Source of the DNA: Flavobacteriales bacterium UBA974
GTDB taxonomy: Bacteria > Bacteroidota > Bacteroidia > Flavobacteriales_D > Sanyastnellaceae
DNA: 45,256 nucleotides
Assembly (NCBI GenBank): GCA_002292405.1
Contig: DBBW01000004.1
Span: forward strand, 40,588-85,843
Direction of reading: 5' to 3'
Below, piece by piece: positions 9,125 to 17,000 of this stretch; position 1 is the first letter of the stretch; each line of letters opens with the position of its first letter. The notes beneath the pieces were generated by a model. It searched no databases and was not told where the DNA came from. It worked only from the letters and a program-made list of their open reading frames with translations. The position numbers were made by a program, and so were the translations under genes.

Positions 9125-11311
9125 TCAGCGAGTAAACAACAATTCTTGAAATTTAGGAAGTGGCCAGATTTCGTTATCTATAAGTCCTTCCATCTTCGTA
9201 CAAATTTCTCCCAATTCTTCAGTTATAGGAGTAATGATTTCTCCGTAGCCTTCAGCAATTTGGGAAGGAGTTTTTCTAGAGTTTACTTTTTCCTTGTTTT
9301 CACGTAAGTTTTTTATAGAAGCATACAGATCATTGATTAAAGAAGAAGTTCTTGTTAAAATATCTCGTTGCGCAATAGACATCGACTTAGCTTCCTTTCC
9401 AAAAACTTCATCTAATCCCATAATGTTTTCTAGCAAAAAGTTTTGGTAAGAAATAGCAGCAGGTAAAATTGTGTTCCGCGCCATATCAATGGCTACATTC
9501 GCCTCTATCTTCCTGTTCATTACATATTTCTCATACTCAACTTCCTGACGAGCTGCCATTTCTGCAGGGTGTAAAACGTTCATTTTATCGAACAAATCAA
9601 TGACTTCTTTTCTACCCCAAACTGTAAGTGCTTCGGGAGTGTTTTTAAGATTCGACAAACCTCTTTTCTTCGCCTCTTTAACCCACTCCTCTCCATAACC
9701 ATTGCCCTCAAATCTAATGGCTTTACTCTGAGAGATTAGCTGTTGTAGTTCTTTGAGAATTGCCTCATCTTTTGAATTGCCTTTTTTAATTCTTGCATCC
9801 ACAGAAACTTTAAATAACTGAAGTTGCTCTGCCATTATCGTGTTCAAAACTGTCATAGGAAGAGCACAATTCGCTGAAGAACCAACAGCTCTCAGCTCAA
9901 ACTTATTGCCAGTAAATGCAAATGGAGAAGTTCGATTTCTATCCGTGTTATCTAATAGAGCTTCAGGAATCCTACCAATTTCAAGCTTTAAGGCAGTCTT
10001 GTCAGCAGGCATTAGTTTACCGTGCTTGATATTCACTTCTAAATCATCTAACAACTGCGTCAGCTGTGAACCTATAAAAGCTGAAACAATAGCTGGAGGA
10101 GCTTCTTGAGCACCTAATCTGTGATCATTTCCAACCCCAGCAAAACTAGCCCTCAGAATATCTGCATGTTTATGCAGAGCTGCTAAAGTGTTCACGAAAA
10201 AAGTTAAGAAACGCATATTAGACTTGGGATTTTTTCCCGGCTGAAGCAGGTTAACTCCAGTGTTAGTACTCAGTGACCAATTGTTGTGTTTTCCCGAACC
10301 ATTTAAACCTCCAAAAGGCTTTTCATGAAGCAACACTCTAAAATCATGACGCTGTGAAACGACTTCTAAAAGCTCCATAATAAGCAGGTTGTGATCGTTC
10401 GCGAGGTTTGCTTCTTCATAGACTGGAGCAAGCTCAAACTGATTCGGTGCCACTTCGTTATGTCGCGTAGTTACCGGTATTCCTAACTTATGTGATTCTA
10501 GCTCAAAATCTTTCATAAACGCACTAATTCTTTGAGGAATTGAACCGAAATAGTGATCGTCCAGCTGTTGGCCTTTTGCAGGCTGAGCACCGAACAGTGC
10601 TCTGCCCGTCATTGCAATATCAGGTCGTGCTGCGAAAAGAGCTTTGTCAACTAAAAAGTACTCCTGCTCCCATCCAAGTGACGCATTCACTTTCGTAATG
10701 TTTTTATCGAAATATTGACAAACAGAGGTCGCCGCTACATCAATTGCGGACAAGGCTTTAAGGAGAGGCGTTTTATTGTCTAATGCAAAACCAGTATAAC
10801 TGATAAAAATAGTGGGAATACACAATGTCTCACCCCAAATAAAAGCTGGAGAAGTTGGATCCCAAAGAGTGTAACCTCTAGCCTCAAACGTATTTCTTAT
10901 TCCTCCATTGGGAAAAGAAGATGCATCCGGCTCTTGCTGTACTAACAATGACCCATCGAATTTTTCTATAGCCCTTCCGTCACCTGTTGGAGCAATAAAG
11001 CTGTCGTGTTTTTCAGCGGTTGTCCCCGTCAAAGGTTGGAACCAATGAGTATAGTGGGTAGCCCCCCTCGAAATCGCCCACTCTTTCATCGCAGTTGCTG
11101 TTTGGTCTGCGACCTTCCTATCAACAGGGGTACCATCATTTACCGCTTTCAAAATGCCCTGGTACGCCTCATCTGGAAGATATGACGCCATAATGAATTT
11201 ATTAAAAACGTTTTCTCCGTAATACGAGGAAATTTTATTATGTGGGCGCTTTGGTAGTTTTGGTTTGCGATCTAAAACATCATGCATCACCTGCTGTCGA
11301 TTTAAACTCAT
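9125..11311 (-). CDS. glnN: Glutamine synthetase type III
   Basis: Forms glutamine from glutamate, ammonia and ATP. The 728 residues are typical of dodecameric GSIII, far longer than GSI (about 470). Hallmarks are the N-terminal NVFNKFIMASYLP, GWEQEYFLVDKALF (metal-binding glutamates), TRHNEVAPNQFELAPVYEEAN, HEKPFGGLNGSGKHNNWSL and RNRTSPFAFTGNKFELRAVG. Lys-Ile-Lys-rich and long helical C-terminal segments also fit. The gene stands alone between the PNGase-like and OmpA genes. Its 115-base upstream region has a good -7 box and an unusual palindrome/direct-repeat array (separate entries), so nitrogen-dependent control is a reasonable inference. Confidence 0.97.
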   Translation of the reverse strand: MSLNRQQVMHDVLDRKPKLPKRPHNKISSYYGENVFNKFIMASYLPDEAYQGILKAVNDGTPVDRKVADQTATAMKEWAISRGATHYTHWFQPLTGTTAEKHDSFIAPTGDGRAIEKFDGSLLVQQEPDASSFPNGGIRNTFEARGYTLWDPTSPAFIWGETLCIPTIFISYTGFALDNKTPLLKALSAIDVAATSVCQYFDKNITKVNASLGWEQEYFLVDKALFAARPDIAMTGRALFGAQPAKGQQLDDHYFGSIPQRISAFMKDFELESHKLGIPVTTRHNEVAPNQFELAPVYEEANLANDHNLLIMELLEVVSQRHDFRVLLHEKPFGGLNGSGKHNNWSLSTNTGVNLLQPGKNPKSNMRFLTFFVNTLAALHKHADILRASFAGVGNDHRLGAQEAPPAIVSAFIGSQLTQLLDDLEVNIKHGKLMPADKTALKLEIGRIPEALLDNTDRNRTSPFAFTGNKFELRAVGSSANCALPMTVLNTIMAEQLQLFKVSVDARIKKGNSKDEAILKELQQLISQSKAIRFEGNGYGEEWVKEAKKRGLSNLKNTPEALTVWGRKEVIDLFDKMNVLHPAEMAARQEVEYEKYVMNRKIEANVAIDMARNTILPAAISYQNFLLENIMGLDEVFGKEAKSMSIAQRDILTRTSSLINDLYASIKNLRENKEKVNSRKTPSQIAEGYGEIITPITEELGEICTKMEGLIDNEIWPLPKFQELLFTR

Positions 11312-11333
11312 TTTCTTATAATATTTAAAAACG

Positions 11334-11341
11334 CAAACATA
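11334..11341 (-). promoter_or_regulatory. -7 promoter box of glnN
   Basis: TATGTTTG on the minus strand is an exact TAnnTTTG match, 22 bases before the glnN ATG. The candidate -33 (TTA at 11362-11360, spacer 18) is poor. That suggests an activator-dependent promoter, in keeping with the repeats just upstream. Confidence 0.6.
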
Positions 11342-11346
11342 TGCAA

Positions 11347-11410
11347 AAATTTAGGGGGGTAAGTCCATAAATATGCATAAAAGTTTTGAACAACCCCCTA
11401 AATTTAGGGG
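11347..11410. promoter_or_regulatory. Palindrome and direct repeat upstream of glnN
   Basis: CCCCTAAATTTAGGGG at 11395-11410 is a perfect 16-bp palindrome. Its right half plus centre, AAATTTAGGGG (11400-11410), recurs exactly at 11347-11357, 53 bp away, about five helical turns. The promoter-proximal copy lies between the putative -33 and -7 elements; the palindrome centre is about 73 bp upstream of the expected start. The two elements could also pair (AAATTTAGGGGG with CCCCCTAAATTT, 35-base loop) as a hairpin at the end of the PNGase-like mRNA, followed by TTTTT on the minus strand. Operator and terminator readings are both possible; I favour the operator. Confidence 0.5.
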
Positions 11411-11426
11411 TATAACATTATAATAT

Positions 11427-14400
11427 CTAATTTTTTACAACCCAACTGGTCATTTTACCGTCTTCTCCTGACACAAATAAGCTGTACATTCCATCGGAAA
11501 GACCGAGCATATCAATCAGCAATAGCTTATTAGCTTTTGGATTGAACTCTCCTGAAAGTACTGTTTGGCCTAAAGTGTTATTGAAAGACCAATGTACATT
11601 TGAATTAAAACCTGTAAGCTTCGCTCTGACAATACCGTTCGTGGGATTGGGAAAAACATCTAACGAAGTAGTTTCATCATGAACAAGAATCTCCTCATAC
11701 TCTGTGAACAAATTCGTTTCGAACCTAAAAGCGTAGGAAATAGATTTTCCGAAATCATCTTCTAACATGGTAAAGTTACCGCCTGCTACTTTTTTGAATC
11801 TGGCGTATCCACCTCCATCATTATTGGCCCAAAAACTCAACCCGTCATCACCAGAGTCATTCACCGTAAACCTATAGCAACCTTCGTTCAACTCGATCGT
11901 GTCGCGGTGAATTGTATTTGCCTCTGAATATGACCTTGTCCAAGCGACTGCGCCTTCACTATTATTCAATACTATTGATGTTTCACTAGGAACGTTGTTC
12001 GTTTTAACCCAAACAATAATCCGGTTATCATCTAGATCATTGTATGCCCAAGTCGGCGGTCGTCGGAACGCACTATGAGCAGAGCCATTGGTAACCTCTT
12101 CATCCAATCCATTTGACAATTCTACTGAAACATCAAACTGAAGTAAATCTTCATCATCTCCAACTGTATATACCGGAGCGTCGTAAGGGAGACTCACACT
12201 TCTAGTTTCTAAAAACTCCATTGGAGTATTCGGTGTAAACACATAGGTTGATGGATCTTCTCCCGAAACACCATAAGTAAAAGTACAAGAGACCAGTGGC
12301 TCATACCCGTTGTTTCTAATCTCAACTATTGGATCCTCACATACGGGATTCCACCTTGAGAGTGTTTTTCTATTATTAGGCGCCAAGATATCCATCAATT
12401 CTACATCGTGTGACATGTTGGGAGATGAGTATGAAATGATTTGGCCTTCCATCCTATAATTACCATATGGATCATGCGTAATGTCATACTCGACATCAAA
12501 GGTTTCGTCAGCACTAACATACGGAGTCAGCTCAAATCTTTGTGTCGCTACTGGAGCACCTGGACACCAAGCCGCCCTATCATAAATCCATGTACCACCT
12601 TGAGGGTATAAAGGGTTATCTGCGCACTCCTGCATGATCTCCCAGCTCCATATCGCTGTAGAATCAACTAAAACACTGTGAATATTATAGCAGAATTCAC
12701 CACAGTTATTTCCTGTACCAAACCCATGACCACTCGCCCTAGTTACTAGCCTGAACATTTCTTCCCCTGGTTCGGGAGAATATTCATGACTCATAACCTG
12801 ATCATCCCAAGTATTGAGATAATAAGTTCCATTCCAAAACGCCTCTACTCTTTTTACATCTCGAGGTGGAGTCCCTTCAATAAATGCAAATTTTAGATCC
12901 AACAACTCCTGCCAATTTCCACACTCTAACTCCACGCTATCTCTAAGCAATGGCAGATAATCCGTCACATCATACACCCAAGTCCACCCATCATCGCCTA
13001 AAGAAAGGTTAATTCCATAGGGGGTAATATATCTACCAAGCTCATATCTATCAACCACTTCGAAAGGCTCGCCAAAGTACTCGAGTTGATTATTCTCAAT
13101 TGCCAATATCTCACCAGAAATAGTTGAATAAGAAATGGTATCCCCAAGTTGGTTATACACTACTTCAAGCTGATTGGCTGGCCAACCATATTCAACATTT
13201 TGTAGAACCACACCATTTCCCTGTACTTCCCATGAGCTTAGACTTACAGGAGGAATAAGCTGAATCGTTTCCACCGTCAGATACTCAGCTACAGCTACGA
13301 ATGATTCTTCCGGTCCTTGTGTTAACTCAAATGCAGGTCTGTAAGCTAAGTCCTCTCCACCTGGCACATATCCATCTAAAAACAATTCCGAAGCAGTGAA
13401 ATCATATCTCCCCGCATTTCCGAAATAATCTCCATTTACGTTTTCTGATGTGCCATTTTCCCCGTTAAAATCGAAATCAACGATAAGATCCTCTGAAGAT
13501 GGGTGACCTTCAGTATCAGACTTAAACATCCACTCACTTATCGTAGACTCATCTAAAGCAGTACTCCAAACTCTAAAATTCTCAACATCACCTCTGTAGC
13601 TATAGACATCGTTGTTCCCCGACCCCAGAAACATTTTTGCAATGTTTCCAAAAGAATTGTCCTTATCCATTCCTTCATGCCAAACCACACCGTTTCTCAC
13701 CATCTTCATCACACCAGTCGAAGCATTTTTTACAAACGCCCAATGGACCCAAACTCCTTCGTAATCATTCTCTAAAGCAGCTTGATCTATTCTGTCATAG
13801 CCACCATCGTATCCTGCATCCCAATATATTCGAGAATTGCTCCATGGCATATGGACATTTATCTCGCGCTGTCCTGAAAAATTAACAGCCTCGAAAATAG
13901 TTGTATTTGCAGGCAAATAATCTGCGTCTCCTTTAAGAAGGCACTCGATAGTAACCTCGTTGTTTAAATCAGTAAATAGATCAGGGTCAATTGAGATTTT
14001 ATCTAAACCATCAAATCTCACATAGCCACCATCAGTATCAAAAGCCTCCACGAAGCTAGGAGACGAGACCGCATCAGATGACACACCAACAACTCCATCT
14101 AGTAACAAATCAAAATGCAAGTCAGATTCGCTGTCCCAAACCATTTCATCTCCTTCCAAGTCCAACTCTAGAAAATCCGTAATTTCAACTGGATAGGCAT
14201 AAACCTGTTGCCACTCACCTTCACCTTGACTGACTTTTAAAGTTAATAAATCAGATTGAAATGATTCTACATTCCAGCCAATTCTTTTAATCGGTAAACC
14301 TGGCACAACCCCCATCGTAGACAACTCTTGAGCTGTAATCGTAAACGTTAATCGCCTTGCATTTGTTGCAGAAGTTAAATCTGGAACCTGCTCTGTTTCA

Positions 14401-14900
14401 GAATTTATAGTAGTCGTAACCTCACCTACTATATCCAGGTTAATTCTTGAATACTCCGTATTGTAAGTATCGTGAGGAGCTCCATTTACTGGACTAAAAA
14501 TTAAAGTGTCTGTTTCGAATTCTTGGTTGTTTATCTTGTAATAAGGATGGGTGTACACGGTTGAATCCAACTCACCTGTGTGATCAAATAAATAACTATA
14601 CGTTAGGTAATCCCACTCTCCACAAGCGTACCCTAAACCTCCAGCAGTTCCTTGATCGAAACATTTCAATTTATGATACATGAGAACCTTTCTGTACTCA
14701 ATATCACTATCAGACTCGGGGAATTGGAACCACCTTCTGCCTGGGCTATCGTAGTTTGTCTCTGGATTGTTTTGGGCTTCCCAGGTATAAGTTGAAACCC
14801 AAGTTGTATCCCCTTGAGCATGAAAACCACCGTACTCTAAATTGATTAAAGAAATCACAAGTGCAGCAAACAACAATCTAAAAATCAGGGGATATTTCAT
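11427..14900 (-). CDS. PNGase F-like secreted protein with LamG insertion and T9SS sorting domain
   Basis: The 1157-residue exported protein has a signal peptide (1-29). Residues 90-105 (ACGEWDYLTYSYL) match the catalytic-Asp region GCDEWDR of Flavobacterium PNGase F, placing the Asp at D97. The next PNGase F block (YELGRYITPY, YDVTDYLPLL, EGTP) appears only at about 619-677. C-terminal-domain motifs follow: ASGHGFG, NCGEFCYNIH with E735 as the E206 counterpart, CADNP, GGTW, DRAAWCPG. The roughly 500 residues between include a LamG/concanavalin-like domain (about 290-510). Residues 1080-1157 are a type A sorting domain (DVFPNPTNG). The E118 position seems to be CGNW, without Glu. Deglycosylation of N-glycoproteins is inferred; activity is uncertain. 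The start is 6 bases after the aminotransferase stop. Confidence 0.85.
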   Translation of the reverse strand: MKYPLIFRLLFAALVISLINLEYGGFHAQGDTTWVSTYTWEAQNNPETNYDSPGRRWFQFPESDSDIEYRKVLMYHKLKCFDQGTAGGLGYACGEWDYLTYSYLFDHTGELDSTVYTHPYYKINNQEFETDTLIFSPVNGAPHDTYNTEYSRINLDIVGEVTTTINSETEQVPDLTSATNARRLTFTITAQELSTMGVVPGLPIKRIGWNVESFQSDLLTLKVSQGEGEWQQVYAYPVEITDFLELDLEGDEMVWDSESDLHFDLLLDGVVGVSSDAVSSPSFVEAFDTDGGYVRFDGLDKISIDPDLFTDLNNEVTIECLLKGDADYLPANTTIFEAVNFSGQREINVHMPWSNSRIYWDAGYDGGYDRIDQAALENDYEGVWVHWAFVKNASTGVMKMVRNGVVWHEGMDKDNSFGNIAKMFLGSGNNDVYSYRGDVENFRVWSTALDESTISEWMFKSDTEGHPSSEDLIVDFDFNGENGTSENVNGDYFGNAGRYDFTASELFLDGYVPGGEDLAYRPAFELTQGPEESFVAVAEYLTVETIQLIPPVSLSSWEVQGNGVVLQNVEYGWPANQLEVVYNQLGDTISYSTISGEILAIENNQLEYFGEPFEVVDRYELGRYITPYGINLSLGDDGWTWVYDVTDYLPLLRDSVELECGNWQELLDLKFAFIEGTPPRDVKRVEAFWNGTYYLNTWDDQVMSHEYSPEPGEEMFRLVTRASGHGFGTGNNCGEFCYNIHSVLVDSTAIWSWEIMQECADNPLYPQGGTWIYDRAAWCPGAPVATQRFELTPYVSADETFDVEYDITHDPYGNYRMEGQIISYSSPNMSHDVELMDILAPNNRKTLSRWNPVCEDPIVEIRNNGYEPLVSCTFTYGVSGEDPSTYVFTPNTPMEFLETRSVSLPYDAPVYTVGDDEDLLQFDVSVELSNGLDEEVTNGSAHSAFRRPPTWAYNDLDDNRIIVWVKTNNVPSETSIVLNNSEGAVAWTRSYSEANTIHRDTIELNEGCYRFTVNDSGDDGLSFWANNDGGGYARFKKVAGGNFTMLEDDFGKSISYAFRFETNLFTEYEEILVHDETTSLDVFPNPTNGIVRAKLTGFNSNVHWSFNNTLGQTVLSGEFNPKANKLLLIDMLGLSDGMYSLFVSGEDGKMTSWVVKN

Positions 14901-14906
14901 GGCAAT

Positions 14907-16106
14907 CTATATTGTGCGGCCAGGGTAAAGCTCCAGGGCGGCTTTGAGACAAACAACAGCTCGTTCTAAAAGTGGTAAATCCAAAACATAGGCTATCCGA
15001 ACTTCATTATAACCAGCACCCTCTGTTGAGTAGAATCCTGAAGCAGGAGCCATCATAACAGTATCTCCATCAAGGTCAAAGCTTTCTAATATCCACTGAC
15101 AGAATTCATCACTGTTGTCAATCGGGAGTTTACATACAGCATAAAAAGCTCCACCTGGTGTAGGACACGTAACACCCGGAATGTTGTTGAGACCATTGAC
15201 CAACACGTCTCTCCTATTAACGTAACAAGAGCGAACATCCTCGAAATATGAAGCTGGCGCTTTGAGGGCCGCTTCAGAAGCTATTTGGCCTAAAGTAGGT
15301 GGGGATAAACGAGCCATCGCAAACTTCATTATTGTCTGACGCAACGCAGCGTTCTTAGTGACTAAAGCACCCACACGAGCTCCACACATGCTGAATCGCT
15401 TAGAAACTGAATCGATCATGATGGCATTCTGAGCTAAACCATCAAGTTCTAATACTGATTTGGGTTGAGATCCATCATAACAAAACTCTCTGTACACCTC
15501 ATCTGAGAAAATATACAGATCGTGCTTGAGAACAAGTTTAGCGAGTGCATCTAAGGCTTCGGAATTATAAACCTTCCCAGTGGGATTTCCTGGGTTACAA
15601 ATTAATATAGCTTTCGTTTTAGATGTAATCTTTGCTTCAAAATCCTCAATTGGAGGTAGCGCAAAACCATCATCGATATAAGCTGTTACAGGAACAATGT
15701 TTACACCAACCATTTTAGCAAAACCATTGTAGTTAGCATAAAACGGTTCTGGAATAATTAGCTCATCTCCCGGATCCATACATGATAGCATTCCGAAAAT
15801 GAGCGCTTCCGAACCGCCTGTTGTAACAATTAAATCATCCACCTCTACATGAATACTTACATTCTTATAATACATAGAAAGCGCCTCTCTGTAGGACTCA
15901 TAACCTTCACTAGGGCTATATTCAATTACGGTTCTCTCATCATCCTTTAGGGCACTTAAAGCCACGCTTGGAGACGACACATCAGGTTGGCCTATATTCA
16001 AATGAATAACTCGTTTTCCAGCTTTTACAGCAGCATTAGCAAATGGCATCAACTTACGAATCGGACTGCTTGGCATCGCCAGACCTACATTTGAAATTTG
16101 CGGCAT
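14907..16106 (-). CDS. Class I/II aminotransferase (aspartate aminotransferase type)
   Basis: PLP enzyme moving an amino group between an amino acid and a 2-oxo acid. From the ATG at 16106 the protein (MPQISNVGLAMPSSPIRKLMPFA) is 399 residues, the family norm. An upstream extension to 16187 would overlap the acetyltransferase gene and add an unrelated basic tail, so I reject it. Features are LNIGQPD, ICNPGNPTGKVY (substrate/PLP loop), SDEVYREFCYDG, and SVSKRFSMCGARVGALV with the Schiff-base lysine of the SKxF motif. The C-terminal MAPASGFYS...NEVRIAYVL carries the carboxylate-binding arginine. It lies in a run with GNAT, S4 and dnaX genes upstream and the PNGase-like gene downstream. The substrate is not determinable. 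Confidence 0.9.
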   Translation of the reverse strand: MPQISNVGLAMPSSPIRKLMPFANAAVKAGKRVIHLNIGQPDVSSPSVALSALKDDERTVIEYSPSEGYESYREALSMYYKNVSIHVEVDDLIVTTGGSEALIFGMLSCMDPGDELIIPEPFYANYNGFAKMVGVNIVPVTAYIDDGFALPPIEDFEAKITSKTKAILICNPGNPTGKVYNSEALDALAKLVLKHDLYIFSDEVYREFCYDGSQPKSVLELDGLAQNAIMIDSVSKRFSMCGARVGALVTKNAALRQTIMKFAMARLSPPTLGQIASEAALKAPASYFEDVRSCYVNRRDVLVNGLNNIPGVTCPTPGGAFYAVCKLPIDNSDEFCQWILESFDLDGDTVMMAPASGFYSTEGAGYNEVRIAYVLDLPLLERAVVCLKAALELYPGRTI

Positions 16107-16149
16107 AGTCTCAAAATTTAATGGCGTAAAAATACGTTCGTTTTTCCTT

Positions 16150-16623
16150 TTACAAACTCTTAAACATGATTTTATGCAAGCCAACATTCGGGATTTGGTA
16201 TGCTTCTAATTCTTCACGATTTATTTGACATCCGAATTTAAATCCCTGAATCTCATAAAAACCCCAAGCAATCTCCCTTGCATCACACCAAATTACATCT
16301 ACTCCCTCACCCTTTAGCTCTTCAATTGCCTTTTGAATAATTAAAGCTCCAACTCCTCCACCTCTTCTATTATCAAGTACGCCCATAGCTCTCAATCTGC
16401 GTACTTTTAAAGATTTAAAAAGCTCTGGAAACCGCTCACATTTTTGATTAAACAATGAAGCGACTCCGACAACATCACCTTTGTAAAAGGCAGCTAAATG
16501 AATGGCGCCTTTGCTATTATCTATATCAATAATAGCTTGTTTAGAATTTGCTAAATGAGGCCAAAGCACCTTATGCCTCACACATCTCAACACCTCGCTA
16601 TCTACCCTTCTCACCTTTACCAT
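16150..16623 (-). CDS. GNAT-family N-acetyltransferase
   Basis: Transfers an acetyl group from acetyl-CoA to an amine. The core RLRAMGVLDNRRGGGVGALIIQKAIEEL (about residues 77-104) contains the beta4-alpha3 acetyl-CoA loop in the form RRGGGVG, followed by VIWCDAREIAWGFYEIQGFKFGCQI, the usual substrate-side beta strands. The ATG at 16623 (MVKVRRVDSEVL) overlaps the stop of the S4 gene by one base (TGATG) and is preceded by AGGAG, so translational coupling is likely. The frame extends eight residues further upstream, but that would sit inside the S4 gene. The substrate is unknown. Confidence 0.85.
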   Translation of the reverse strand: MVKVRRVDSEVLRCVRHKVLWPHLANSKQAIIDIDNSKGAIHLAAFYKGDVVGVASLFNQKCERFPELFKSLKVRRLRAMGVLDNRRGGGVGALIIQKAIEELKGEGVDVIWCDAREIAWGFYEIQGFKFGCQINREELEAYQIPNVGLHKIMFKSL

Positions 16624-16985
16624 CACTCCTCGAAAGCTTTGTCCCAACTTCTTCTCTCACGCTTCGTAGGACGACCCACACCCTTAGGCTTATCCCTATT
16701 TGAAAGCCTGATCATTTCAAGTTTATCCAACTGATCTTGAGGAGTTATGTTTTTTGCATATTCTGAAACTAAAGCCGCACCTACACGACTTTTAGGGAAT
16801 GATACCACTTTGAAAGAAAATGACACCGCCCCCTTTCTCACGACAACAATATCTCCAATATTTAAGATTTTTGAAGGCTTTAATTTATCACCATATAAAC
16901 TCACCTTTCCTTCTTTGCAATGTGTGGCTACTTTTGATCGGGTTTTCATCACCCTAATGGCCCATAAAAATTTATCAGTTCGCAT
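16623..16985 (-). CDS. S4-domain RNA-binding protein (Hsp15/HslR-like)
   Basis: The 120 residues open with an S4 RNA-binding fold: MRTDKFLWAIRVMKTRSKVATHCKEGKVSL, then KPSKILNIGDIVVVRKG. The C-terminal tail is basic (KGVGRPTKRERRSWDKAF). This is the layout of Hsp15, which binds 50S subunits carrying stalled nascent chains; the assignment to that exact role is by family. It lies 15 bases after dnaX and overlaps the acetyltransferase gene by one base, so all three are probably one transcript. Confidence 0.88.
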   Translation of the reverse strand: MRTDKFLWAIRVMKTRSKVATHCKEGKVSLYGDKLKPSKILNIGDIVVVRKGAVSFSFKVVSFPKSRVGAALVSEYAKNITPQDQLDKLEMIRLSNRDKPKGVGRPTKRERRSWDKAFEE

Positions 16986-17000
16986 AATTACTTGATTAAT

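Noticed and set aside
9116..9130. CGCTGA-TTA-TCAGCG hairpin at the glnN stop codon
   Set aside because: Perfect 6-bp stem but it overlaps the stop codon and lacks a T tract on the minus strand, so I do not call it a terminator.
16107..16187. N-terminal extension of the aminotransferase
   Set aside because: Would overlap the acetyltransferase gene and precede the conserved MPQISN opening; the downstream ATG gives the family length.
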